Source: an uncultured Prevotella sp. (lineage in GTDB: Bacteria > Bacteroidota > Bacteroidia > Bacteroidales > Bacteroidaceae). Taken from it: a DNA stretch of 64,000 bases. The notes beneath the pieces were generated by a model, which saw only the letters and a list, made by a program, of their open reading frames with translations, had not been told where the DNA came from and made no database searches. How positions within the stretch are numbered: the first letter of the stretch is position 1; each line of letters opens with the position of its first letter. Where the stretch lies: NCBI RefSeq assembly GCF_946407605.1, contig NZ_CAMJOS010000003.1:124001-188000 (forward strand), in the 5' to 3' direction. Below, one piece after another: positions 9,066 to 17,179 of this stretch. The translations under genes were made by a program, and so were the position numbers.

Positions 9066-9067
9066 AG

Positions 9068-9787
9068 TTATTTTATGAAACGACTCTGCAGGTAGTTCTG
9101 GAAAGCCTCTTTATATAGCTCACCCACAGGCAGATTGGTCTGGGCGTCGAGGATGATACGATTCTTGTTGACCTCCTGAATCTTATTGAGATTAACGATA
9201 TAGGAACGATGAATGCGCATGAAATGGGCAGGCAGTCGTTCCTCCAATTTCTTCATGGCCAACAAGGTGATGATGGGCTTCGCCTCGCCCTCAACCCACA
9301 CCTTCAGGTACTCGCTCATGCCCTCGATATAACGGATATCGTCCACCGTCACCTTCACCACACGATAGTCGGTCTTGAGATAGAGGGTATCATCTTCGAT
9401 GGGGTGAAGGGTGAAGGGTGAAGGGTGAAGGGAGGATAGTCTTTCTTGCAACCTGCTCGCAGCACGCTGGAAGTCCTGCAGACCAAAAGGCTTCAGCAGA
9501 TAATCGACAGCGTTGACCTTGAAGCCCTCGACGGCATATTCCGAATAGGCGGTGGTAAAGACGATAAGGGGTGGTGACACCAGTGACTTCACAAAATCCA
9601 TGCCATTGAGGTCGGGCATATTGATATCGCAGAAGATGGCATCCACGGTATCGCTCTCCAGGAACTGTCGAGCCTCCAAGGCACTCTGACACTGTGCTGC
9701 CAGTTCCAAGAACGGCACCTTGTTGATATAGGCAACAAGCTGTTGCAGAGCCAATGGCTCATCATCGATAGCAAGACAGCGAATCAT
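9068..9787 (-). CDS. LytTR-family response regulator
   Basis: 239 residues. The receiver domain (1-~112) has the acidic pair DDE at 8-10, phosphoacceptor Asp54 in FCDINMPDLNG and Lys99 in LLKP. The LytTR DNA-binding domain (~130-239) contains YIEGMSEYLKVW and FMRIHRSYIVNL. The linker at 118-129 (SSLHPSPFTLHP) is encoded by GGTGAAG repeats (9401-9435), so repeat DNA has entered the gene in frame. It overlaps the sensor kinase gene by 4 bp, marking a translationally coupled two-component pair. Confidence 0.92.
   Translation of the reverse strand: MIRCLAIDDEPLALQQLVAYINKVPFLELAAQCQSALEARQFLESDTVDAIFCDINMPDLNGMDFVKSLVSPPLIVFTTAYSEYAVEGFKVNAVDYLLKPFGLQDFQRAASRLQERLSSLHPSPFTLHPIEDDTLYLKTDYRVVKVTVDDIRYIEGMSEYLKVWVEGEAKPIITLLAMKKLEERLPAHFMRIHRSYIVNLNKIQEVNKNRIILDAQTNLPVGELYKEAFQNYLQSRFIK
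9401..9435 (+). repeat. GGTGAAG tandem repeat inside the LytTR gene
   Basis: Four to five consecutive GGTGAAG units lie in the receiver-LytTR linker. The same unit occurs in non-coding DNA at 29581-29600. Confidence 0.8.
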
Positions 9788-10995
9788 GACAGCGGAATAT
9801 TTAGTTCAACAGTATAGATGTCGGCACCATCGTTGATGCGAAGGCTGTAGTCGTGGTCATAGAGCAGGTTCAGGCGTTTTCTGACGTTAGCCAGACCCAC
9901 GCCACCCTTCTTTCCTGATGTCTCGTCACCAATACGTGGTTTCTCCTCATGGGCTTTCTCGACTTTCGAGTTACGACAGGTGAAGAGCAGGTGATGGTTC
10001 TCAACAGCAGCTTTTATCTCGATGAACGACTCTTGCTGATAGCTGACACCATGTTTGAAGGCATTCTCTACAAACGAGATGAGTATCAATGGTGGCAGGG
10101 TGTGGTCGGGCGTCTCGGCAGGCAGGTCAAGGATAATCCTGACCTTGTCGGTATAGCGCAACTGCATCAGGTTGACATAGGTGCGGATAAACTCCATCTC
10201 CCGGGTCAGGGGCACCCCCTTCTTATCGCCCTCATAGAGCACGAAACGCATCATCTTCGACAGCTCTACAATGGTCTCCTGCGCCTTCTGGGGGTCGATA
10301 TCCACCAGGGCGTGGATATTGTTGAGGGTGTTCATAAAGAAATGGGGGTTGATCTGATAGCGCAGATACTCCAGCTGCTGTTCCAGGTTCTGATGCTCCA
10401 GCTCGGCCAGTCGTTTGCGGTCGTGGCGACTGCGGAAATAGCCCTTGATGCCCAGGTTAGCACCAAACATCAACAGTAGCACCACCGTAGACAGGATGTC
10501 GCGTTCGCCCACAAAGGGTGGGGGTGTCTGATGACGGAACTCCCCATGAGGAGGTCTTTCGGAGGGATGCTCCGAGAGATGTCCATCAGATGGATGGTCC
10601 GAGGGATGTCTATCGGAGGGTGGGTGATGACGGTCTTCCATCTCCATGCGAGGTGGAGGACGATGACCCTTGGGTTCTCTGAAGTTGGGCTTGTTGCTGC
10701 ACTGATAAACGATAAACGCTGCCAGGATGACTGCCATGATGGAGAAATACGTCACGCGGCGATGACCATGAATCAGTAGTGGAGCCAAAAAGAAATTATG
10801 TATGAGAAAGAGCAACAGAAAGACCGCGAGTTTACGCCATACAAGGAAGATCTCGGACCAGTCGAAGACCACGGAGGCATCACTGACGGTACGCACATAA
10901 AGACTCAGCATGGGGGCTGCAAAGAGCAAACCCCATACTGCCAAGTATATCAGTATCTCCTGTCGCGATTGCTGCTTCATCCAGTGCCAGTACAT
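9784..10995 (-). CDS. LytS-type sensor histidine kinase with His-rich loop
   Basis: 403 residues from ATG 10995, the first start after the upstream gene's stop at 11039. Membrane segments occur at the N-terminus (YLAVWGLLFAAPML, LAVFLLLFLIHNFFLAPLL, YFSIMAVILAAFIVY) and after the loop (ILSTVVLLLMFGANLGI). Between the third and fourth is a His/Pro/Ser-rich stretch of ~45 residues (HHPPSDRHPSDHPSD and similar) that could bind metal or sit in the periplasm (inference). The His_kinase module has NPHFFMNTLNNIHAL, and the ATPase part has NAFKHG and GVGLANVRKRL. It is paired with the downstream LytTR regulator and follows two secreted-protein genes. Confidence 0.88.
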   Translation of the reverse strand: MYWHWMKQQSRQEILIYLAVWGLLFAAPMLSLYVRTVSDASVVFDWSEIFLVWRKLAVFLLLFLIHNFFLAPLLIHGHRRVTYFSIMAVILAAFIVYQCSNKPNFREPKGHRPPPRMEMEDRHHPPSDRHPSDHPSDGHLSEHPSERPPHGEFRHQTPPPFVGERDILSTVVLLLMFGANLGIKGYFRSRHDRKRLAELEHQNLEQQLEYLRYQINPHFFMNTLNNIHALVDIDPQKAQETIVELSKMMRFVLYEGDKKGVPLTREMEFIRTYVNLMQLRYTDKVRIILDLPAETPDHTLPPLILISFVENAFKHGVSYQQESFIEIKAAVENHHLLFTCRNSKVEKAHEEKPRIGDETSGKKGGVGLANVRKRLNLLYDHDYSLRINDGADIYTVELNIPLS

Positions 10996-11038
10996 AAAAC
11001 TTCTACTATTATAACGTGCCAGAATCGAGTTTATTGTA

Positions 11039-12526
11039 TCACCATCTCGGACCATGGCCTCCACCACCACCTTGTTCGGAGTATTCTGACAGCGAGACGC
11101 TGGAACCTCCAGTGACGGTGGCTCCTGTATAGCCGTTGCCACCGAAGACCACAGTACCATCGCTCACGGTGACGCCCTGCTTCAGTGTGGGTTGTGAGGC
11201 ACCAGACACCACCAGACCATTACCACCACTCGATGGAGTCTTGAAGGCGATGGTCTCGCTGCCAACAGTCAGCGCATACCACTTGCTCTTGGTCCATGAA
11301 GAGGCCTGGTAGCATGTCTGTGTCAGACTGCTGCCACGTTCCAGTCCGCCAATGGCGATGATGGTACCACCAGTGACGTAGAGTTTGAAGTTCTTCTCTG
11401 TATTGGCATCGATGGCCACCTCGGGCTCACGGGCACCAATGGCAAAGATGACGCCTCCCTTGATATAGCAGTTGCCGTTGGCATCGATACCATCGTTGTT
11501 GGTGGCACAGGCATAGACGGTGCCTCCACTGATGGTGAGATGGCTGGCAGCATTGATAGCATCGTCCTTGGCATTGACGGTGACGTTTCCACCGCTGATA
11601 AACAGCTCGCCCTTGCTCTCAATACCCTCACCACTGGTGTTGTTGACCGTCAGCGTGCCTCCCTCGATATAGATGTTGCCAGAGTCCTCATCCTCATGGT
11701 CGGTGGTCTGACCTGTCGAGGTGGTGCCGTCGAGTTCGCACTGGATACCCTCATCACCCACACCTTTGATGGTTACAGTGCCGCTCTGCATGAGGAAATA
11801 CTCGTTACACGAGATACCGTCTTTCTTGGCAGAGGTGATGTTCAGCGTCAGGTTCTTGATGCGGATATAGTCGCCACTCTTGATGGCGTGCTTGGTCTTG
11901 CCTGCCACATTCAGCGTGCCATTGCCCTGCAGTTGTATCTGGCCCTTGCTGTAGATACAGCCAGTGTGCGAGCCATTAGCACCATCGGTAAGGGTGTTCT
12001 CGGTGTTCTTCTTCGCACTGATCTGAATGCGCTTGCCATTGGTGATGTTCAGACAGGCACCGCTGGGATTGGTCATCGTGAGACCTTCAAGGGCGATGGT
12101 GCACTTATAAGAGCCATCCAGAGAGAACGAGCCGTTGGTGGTGGTTCCTGAGAGGACGTAGGTAATCTCATCACCATCAATGTCGGAGGTGTTGGTCTGT
12201 TCAATGCTGACGTGGGCTCCGTTGACGGTAGGAGTCACATATTGGGCCACATTGCCTGCCACAGTGACAGTGGCTGAAGTACCACTGTAGGTGATGTTGA
12301 CGGTATTGTCCTGTACTGTCGTGTCGTCAACAGTCATCGCATCGATGGCACTGAGTGTCAGCGTCTTGCCCATGATGGTCAGTGTCTGGCCATTGGCAAA
12401 GTCCATGTCACCTGTCTGACTGGCAGGAAACTGATAGGTGACACTGCCCATGGTTACATGGAGTGTCTGTCCCACGGCAGCGATGGTCAGCAGGAGGGTA
12501 GCGAGGATGACAATTATCTTTTTCAT
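11039..12526 (-). CDS. Secreted beta-helix carbohydrate-binding protein (Cthe_2159/DUF4353-like)
   Basis: 495 residues with a clear Sec signal peptide (MKKIIVILATLLLTIAAVGQ). From ~residue 130 it has repeating short strands with G/D turns (GEGIESKGELFISGG, DDAINAASHLTISGGTVYA, NDGIDANGNCYIKGG), the right-handed beta-helix pattern of Cthe_2159-like proteins that bind acidic polysaccharide. The C-terminus is glycine-rich (GGGGGHGPRW). Its start overlaps the stop of the upstream small secreted protein by 4 bp. It sits in one operon with a sensor kinase and regulator, so it may be part of what that system senses or deploys. Confidence 0.8.
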   Translation of the reverse strand: MKKIIVILATLLLTIAAVGQTLHVTMGSVTYQFPASQTGDMDFANGQTLTIMGKTLTLSAIDAMTVDDTTVQDNTVNITYSGTSATVTVAGNVAQYVTPTVNGAHVSIEQTNTSDIDGDEITYVLSGTTTNGSFSLDGSYKCTIALEGLTMTNPSGACLNITNGKRIQISAKKNTENTLTDGANGSHTGCIYSKGQIQLQGNGTLNVAGKTKHAIKSGDYIRIKNLTLNITSAKKDGISCNEYFLMQSGTVTIKGVGDEGIQCELDGTTSTGQTTDHEDEDSGNIYIEGGTLTVNNTSGEGIESKGELFISGGNVTVNAKDDAINAASHLTISGGTVYACATNNDGIDANGNCYIKGGVIFAIGAREPEVAIDANTEKNFKLYVTGGTIIAIGGLERGSSLTQTCYQASSWTKSKWYALTVGSETIAFKTPSSGGNGLVVSGASQPTLKQGVTVSDGTVVFGGNGYTGATVTGGSSVSLSEYSEQGGGGGHGPRW

Positions 12527-12894
12527 TTCACAATCATTTTATAGGTTTTGTTCTTTGTCTTGACCACATAAACGCCACGTTTCATCTGGTCTTTCCTTAC
12601 CTTGTTGCCTCGCAGGTCGTAGATCTCGGCTGCCTCATCCAAGGTGGCAGTGGTCACCTCTTCGATAGCAGTGCTCTCGTTGGTGTCAGAGAAATACATC
12701 TTGCTGAGGTTGGCAAGGACAAAGGTCTGTGAACCTGCCTTCAGCGTGTTACCGCTGATGGTCATCGTGAGTGAAGAGGCAGGCACAGAGGCCTTGGTGC
12801 CATCGGTCATCTCAAAGGTAACAAAGGTGTACTCACCAGCTTGCGTGGTCAGTACACCTGAGAAAATCATTAAACCTAAAACAAAAATCTTCAT
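12523..12894 (-). CDS. Small secreted protein with C-terminal sorting-like tail
   Basis: 123 residues from ATG 12894 (MKIFVLGLMIFSGVLTTQAG, a signal peptide); a longer frame upstream covers the promoter and was not used. The middle is a short beta-rich domain. The C-terminal IYDLRGNKV...RGVYVVKTKNKTYKMIVK resembles the tail found on many Prevotella secreted proteins and related to type IX sorting domains. It is the first gene of the operon with the beta-helix protein and the LytS/LytTR pair. Confidence 0.72.
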   Translation of the reverse strand: MKIFVLGLMIFSGVLTTQAGEYTFVTFEMTDGTKASVPASSLTMTISGNTLKAGSQTFVLANLSKMYFSDTNESTAIEEVTTATLDEAAEIYDLRGNKVRKDQMKRGVYVVKTKNKTYKMIVK

Positions 12895-12924
12895 ATTGTA
12901 AATTCGTAGTTCGTTATGGTGTTG

Positions 12925-12932
12925 CAAAGATA
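12925..12932 (-). promoter_or_regulatory. -7 box of the secreted-protein/LytS operon
   Basis: TATCTTTG on the minus strand, 31 bp before the ATG at 12894, fits TAnnTTTG. Confidence 0.6.
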
Positions 12933-12951
12933 ATATAAAAGATGATACTAA

Positions 12952-13116
12952 ACGAATTTTTTCAACCAACACCCTGTTTTATTCAGCGAAACGGCGTATC
13001 ACCTAATACAGACTGCCGGCATTGGTGCCTTGGCCCTTATCGTCCCTATCATTGGCGCCATGTTCGCAGACCTGATCAATACAGGCATGATCTCCATATT
13101 CTTGAATCTCATTTAG
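12952..13116 (+). pseudogene. Remnant: C-terminal tail of a membrane transporter
   Basis: An open frame with no suitable start codon encodes ~54 residues ending in a strongly hydrophobic stretch (GIGALALIVPIIGAM, FADLINTGMISIFLNLI, then TAG). It reads like the last membrane helices of a polytopic transporter whose upstream part is gone. The family was not identified. Confidence 0.3.
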
Positions 13117-13137
13117 GATAACGATACAGGAATAAAA

Positions 13138-13165
13138 ATAGGGCTCGCTTTTCAGCGGGCCCTAT
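13138..13165 (-). terminator. Terminator of the LruC lipoprotein gene
   Basis: ATAGGGC and CGC pair with GCG and GCCCTAT (13138-13165), followed on the minus strand by a T-rich stretch, 26 bp after the lipoprotein stop. Confidence 0.7.
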
Positions 13166-13191
13166 GTGATGATTATCAGGATGTGATGTGA

Positions 13192-15183
13192 TTACTTCCA
13201 CCAGAAATCATCCTGGAATTCACCTTGTACGTAGATGGTGAATTTCTTATGCTCGTCAGCAATGTTTGTTCTTTCTGGGACAGGTTCGAACGTATCGTCA
13301 ACCAGAATCTTACATGCAGCTTCGCCTCGTGTGGCTTTAAGCTCCATCCAGATGCCCTCCTTTAATACCTCAATCTTGATGTTCTTAATCTCTTCAGGAG
13401 TTGTGTACTCGCCATCAATCTCAAAGGTAACGGGTTCTACCTCGGGACCAGCACCTGTGTTATACATCTGATAGGTGCCCTGTGCGTTAGGTGTTGTCTG
13501 TCCAAACAAACCGTGAACCTCAATACCCATGACCTTCAACGGAAGCACGCCACCAGCACAGATCAGCTTCAGGGTGGTCTTGCCACCTTCTGCCTTCACA
13601 ACATCGAAGACCACATCGTTGAAGTCGAAGTCACCAGCTTCTGCTGCTGACAGGTCCTCAGCAATCACGCGATAGAGTGGGGCACCGCCCTTGAAGCCTG
13701 GACAACAGGGTGTCTCGGGAATATTGATGTCGGGCTTGCCTGGGTTGAAGCCTGCTGCGTAGATATTGTTGGCAATGCTGAACCCATCTGTCTCGTAGAT
13801 AAACGGATTGTTACCATCGTCGCCCTGGGCGAAATGGGTCTCAGCAGACACGTAGAGGTTGCCGCCATAGGTTACTGCACCATGATTGCTATTGTTTTCA
13901 AGATTGGGATCTCTGACAATATCCTTGGCCTGGAACACAGCATATTCGCCTGTGGAAGGACCAAAGATTCCGTATCCGTCCTCACCACCACGTCCTGACT
14001 CAAGAATAGCTGTTTCCTCAACTACGAAGACAGCTTCCGGTCCCATGGTGATGACAAATGGCCCTGCTACAGCACCAGAACTTGTTCTTCCTCCATCAAG
14101 ATACTTCGTCAGCACACCGCCACCACCATCAATCTTAAATGCGCCATTTTCTGATGAGATGTTCATGGCAAAATCATACTCCACCTCCAGGAAACAATTG
14201 TTGATAACGTTCTCGCTTCCACCTATGTATGAATAGTTAAGAGTGGTCCAATGTCCGTTGTTAACCCAACCAGAGTTGTTGGAGTTGACCTCGGTAGTAC
14301 CCGTAACAGTCCATTCGGCATTGTTCTGCACACCACCTGCATTGACCACAACAGCGGCAGAAGTGATGGTGCCGTCATTGACGACACGGCTATTATTGCT
14401 TTCCGCATTCACGCTGCCTGCCTCAACAGTGCCTACATTATAGAGGAAACTGGTCGAGTTAACTGCAAATTTTGAACATGTAATTGTACCATGGTTATAT
14501 ACACGGGCACCAGAATTAGCTACTAAACCGTCTTCGCCGTTGGCTATCAGCTGGGCTCCTGAAGCAATGTATATATCAAAAATGGCAGTAGAAGTAACAG
14601 TGTTGTCGAATGTAACAGTTGCGCCTTCTAATAGATACAAATCTGTATTCTTGTTTAAAACAAACGATACGCCTCTGAAATCATACGTTCCTGCCTTGAT
14701 GTAAAGTTTTGCATGTGAATCTTCAGTGCCGCCAGTAATTCCAATAGGCTGGACTGCATCAATATAAACCACTCCTCCATCAGTTATTGCCTCAGGGTGC
14801 CAATATTGTGTACCTTTGCTTATCAAATATTCGTCATAAGAAGGTATATTCGTAAGATCAGGATTAAAATTGCTGGCATCACAATCTACTGGGAAAGTAA
14901 TAGTAGGCCTGATGTCGCCTCTGAACGAGGCATAAGTGCCTACAGAACGGGTAAGGGTTTGGGTACGTGCATTGGCATTCCTGCTGCTGAAGCCCCAGTC
15001 AACGTTAGAGTCAACCTTGCCAAACGCTTTCTCAAAAGCAACAGCGTACTTCTCGTTAACGACCTGCTCCACTCGCTCCTCACTGTAATAATAGTCATCA
15101 TGCTTACTACATGATGAGAGTGTCACAGCCCCTAACATAGTGGTTGAAATCACTACAATACTGAAATAACTCTTCTTATTCAT
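13192..15183 (-). CDS. LruC-domain surface lipoprotein
   Basis: 663 residues. The signal peptide ends in lipobox LSSC (Cys ~25), so the protein should be lipid-anchored. The N-terminal ~110 residues are a Bacteroidetes surface-protein region, 120-400 is a repetitive beta-rich part with many Asn/Gly turns, and the C-terminal ~180 residues carry the DFDFNDVVFDV motif of LruC/DUF4842 domains, probably a Ca2+ site. The function of such lipoproteins is not established; a role in surface adhesion or matrix is a guess. Monocistronic, with its own promoter and terminator. Confidence 0.78.
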   Translation of the reverse strand: MNKKSYFSIVVISTTMLGAVTLSSCSKHDDYYYSEERVEQVVNEKYAVAFEKAFGKVDSNVDWGFSSRNANARTQTLTRSVGTYASFRGDIRPTITFPVDCDASNFNPDLTNIPSYDEYLISKGTQYWHPEAITDGGVVYIDAVQPIGITGGTEDSHAKLYIKAGTYDFRGVSFVLNKNTDLYLLEGATVTFDNTVTSTAIFDIYIASGAQLIANGEDGLVANSGARVYNHGTITCSKFAVNSTSFLYNVGTVEAGSVNAESNNSRVVNDGTITSAAVVVNAGGVQNNAEWTVTGTTEVNSNNSGWVNNGHWTTLNYSYIGGSENVINNCFLEVEYDFAMNISSENGAFKIDGGGGVLTKYLDGGRTSSGAVAGPFVITMGPEAVFVVEETAILESGRGGEDGYGIFGPSTGEYAVFQAKDIVRDPNLENNSNHGAVTYGGNLYVSAETHFAQGDDGNNPFIYETDGFSIANNIYAAGFNPGKPDINIPETPCCPGFKGGAPLYRVIAEDLSAAEAGDFDFNDVVFDVVKAEGGKTTLKLICAGGVLPLKVMGIEVHGLFGQTTPNAQGTYQMYNTGAGPEVEPVTFEIDGEYTTPEEIKNIKIEVLKEGIWMELKATRGEAACKILVDDTFEPVPERTNIADEHKKFTIYVQGEFQDDFWWK

Positions 15184-15243
15184 AATGGTATATGTTAGTA
15201 ATTAATTAATGTCAATTTGTCCTGTTAATAGATGATTTGATTG

Positions 15244-15251
15244 CAAAAATA
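15244..15251 (-). promoter_or_regulatory. -7 box of the LruC lipoprotein gene
   Basis: TATTTTTG on the minus strand, 61 bp before the ATG, fits TAnnTTTG in a very AT-rich leader. Confidence 0.4.
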
Positions 15252-15313
15252 CAAAAAAAATAATAATTTGAAAGTAATCTCAAGTTAATATAAGTTAATT
15301 GTGTAAACAAAAA

Positions 15314-15343
15314 AATCCGTGTAATCTTTCGACCACACGGATT
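15314..15343. terminator. Hairpin AATCCGTGT...ACACGGATT
   Basis: A 9-bp perfect stem with a 12-nt loop. Nearly the same sequence recurs at 26933-26969, so this is a reused terminator module. Confidence 0.6.
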
Positions 15344-15532
15344 ATTGAATGGGGATTGTCACTAAGAACATCAAATGGAAGTCGTTTATTTCAAAAGATA
15401 TTTCAAATACACATTATATATAACAAGCATGAATATTGTCATGTATTCACCAAAAGATTGGTCTTTTAATCAAATTTTGGCTTGTTTATGGAGTTTTTTG
15501 AGCATATCAGCATTTGTTTCGATTAATTTTTG

Positions 15533-15540
15533 TAACTTTG
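15533..15540 (+). promoter_or_regulatory. -7 box before the MBL remnant and CDF gene
   Basis: TAACTTTG, 49 bp before the ATG of the broken metallo-hydrolase, fits TAnnTTTG and probably also serves the CDF transporter. Confidence 0.5.
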
Positions 15541-15588
15541 CCGTCAAGAACTATCAAACAATAGTATTCACATAAAACAAATCAGATC

Positions 15589-15826
15589 ATGACACAAGAA
15601 AAGACTATGGACATCAAAGCAGTAAAATTCCGCAAAGACGGATTCTATTCTCAGCCATTCGCATTTGGTGGCGAGGAAGGACAAGAGAAGTTTGACATGA
15701 ACATCCGCTATCGTGGCAGTCTGCAGAACTATCTGATAGACACCGGCAACGAAGTCATCTTGGTGGATACCTGCCAGATGACTGGCGCTGCCCACGCTGC
15801 AAACAGCCGAAGACGAAGTTCAATAA
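15589..15826 (+). pseudogene. Metallo-beta-lactamase-fold hydrolase, internally deleted
   Basis: The first ~61 residues (MTQEKTMDIKAV to YLIDTGNEVILVDT) match the N-terminus of MBL-fold hydrolases. The frame then loses similarity; in the +1 frame the next bases read LALPTLQTAEDEVQ and stop at 15824-15826, like a natural protein end. The metal-binding HxHxDH region is missing. The simplest reading is a large internal deletion joining both ends of a gene. It precedes the CDF gene by 26 bp. Confidence 0.6.
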
Positions 15827-15852
15827 AGCATGAAACGCATTAACAACTTTTT

Positions 15853-16956
15853 ATGGACAGAAGTCAGGAAATCATCCGTACCAGTTGGATTGGTATTATA
15901 GCTAATGTGTTGTTGGCGGGCTTCAAGGCCGCAGTCGGTATTCTGGCCAGTAGTGTGGCCATCGTGATGGATGCTGTCAACAACCTGAGCGATGCACTAT
16001 CGAGTGTCATCACCATCGTAGGTACGAAACTCTCACAGCGCCCTGCCGACAGGAAGCATCCTTTCGGTTTCGGGCGCATCGAGTATTTCAGCGCCATCAT
16101 CATCGCCGTCATTGTGCTGTCGGCAGGTTTCACCTCACTTATTGAGTCGGTAAAGAAAATCTTCGACCCTACGGAGCCTTCGTATACGACGACCACACTC
16201 GTGGTTATCGTGGTGGCCATCGTAGTAAAGCTCATTCTTGGCCAGTATGTCAAGCGCAAGGGTGAACAGCTGAAGAGTGACGCGCTGATAGCTTCCGGCT
16301 CGGATGCGCTGTTTGATGCGGTTATCACGCTGGCAACGCTCGTCTCGGCTGGTGTTATGCTTTTGTGGGGCGTGTCGCTCGATGGCATCTTGGGTGCACT
16401 GATTTCCATTGTGATCATCAAGGCTGGTATCGAGATGCTGGCTTCGCCTGTCAACGAGCTGCTGGGTACGAGCATTTCGGCTGATTTTGCCAAACAGATT
16501 CAGAAGGAGGTTTCCGACTTCGAAGGCGTTCATGGTGTGTTCGACTTGATACTGCATAACTACGGCCCTGATGTGAAGATCGGTTCACTGCACATCAACG
16601 TTTATGACACCATGTCGGCTCACGACATTCATGGTCTAACGCGTAAGATTACCATGCAGATGTACGAGCATCACGGTATTATCATGACGGTGGGAGTCTA
16701 TGCCGTCGCTACAGGCGAGAACCGTCGTACTGAGTTGCAGTCGAAGGTAATGCAGAGTCTCGCTGCCCACAAGGATATTGTTCAGGTGCATGGTTTCTAC
16801 TATTCAGAGAAAGACAAATATCTCTCTATCGATATCGTACCTGATATTTCCGTTCATGATGACGCTGCCCTCGTCAGCCAACTTACCAATGAGATACAAC
16901 CTCTGGTGCCTGACACGCAGGTTGCTGTTGTCGTGGACCATAATTATACAGAATAA
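15853..16956 (+). CDS. Cation diffusion facilitator (CDF) metal transporter
   Basis: 367 residues with ~6 membrane segments in the first ~210. The first metal-site helix reads VMDAVNNLSDALSS and the loop has HPFGFGRIEYFSA, both characteristic of the CDF subgroup that exports divalent metals such as Fe, Mn or Zn by proton exchange. The cytoplasmic tail (~210-367) contains the dimerising domain (GVHGVFDLILHNYGPDVKIGSLHINV) plus an extra ~80 residues, longer than minimal CDF proteins. Metal specificity cannot be set from sequence alone. Confidence 0.88.
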   Translation: MDRSQEIIRTSWIGIIANVLLAGFKAAVGILASSVAIVMDAVNNLSDALSSVITIVGTKLSQRPADRKHPFGFGRIEYFSAIIIAVIVLSAGFTSLIESVKKIFDPTEPSYTTTTLVVIVVAIVVKLILGQYVKRKGEQLKSDALIASGSDALFDAVITLATLVSAGVMLLWGVSLDGILGALISIVIIKAGIEMLASPVNELLGTSISADFAKQIQKEVSDFEGVHGVFDLILHNYGPDVKIGSLHINVYDTMSAHDIHGLTRKITMQMYEHHGIIMTVGVYAVATGENRRTELQSKVMQSLAAHKDIVQVHGFYYSEKDKYLSIDIVPDISVHDDAALVSQLTNEIQPLVPDTQVAVVVDHNYTE

Positions 16957-16965
16957 TCCTGTATC

Positions 16966-17001
16966 GCTCTGTTCTCGCTTCCCTTCTGGGTCGCCACCGC
17001 A
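16966..17001 (-). repeat. Partial palindromic element
   Basis: On the minus strand this contains AAGCGAGAACAGAGC, identical to a part of copy A, but the rest of the element is absent. Confidence 0.4.
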
Positions 17002-17036
17002 GATAAGCACATAGCAAACATGAGGGCATAAAAAAC

Positions 17037-17071
17037 AAATAGCGTGTAACTCATTGAGCTACACGCTATTT
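17037..17071. terminator. Terminator between CDF gene and dnaK
   Basis: AAATAGCGTGTA (17037-17048) is perfectly complementary to TACACGCTATTT (17060-17071), with A/T-rich flanks on both sides suited to bidirectional termination of the convergent genes. Confidence 0.75.
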
Positions 17072-17123
17072 CGTTGCGTTTTGTTATGTCTTTACCTATG
17101 CGTCTCATTTGACTTCGTCGAGT

Positions 17124-17179
17124 AAAGGCTGCGCCTCGGCTATGCTCATGCAAGCATGGCATTGCTCTCGGCTTGCACT
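17124..17179 (+). repeat. Palindromic intergenic element, divergent copy F
   Basis: AAAGGCTGCGCCTCGGC with an inner ATGCTCATGCAAGCAT palindrome and mirrored GCTCTCGGCTTGCA. It keeps the GGCTGCG start of the family but has a different core, and it abuts the dnaK stop codon. Confidence 0.55.
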
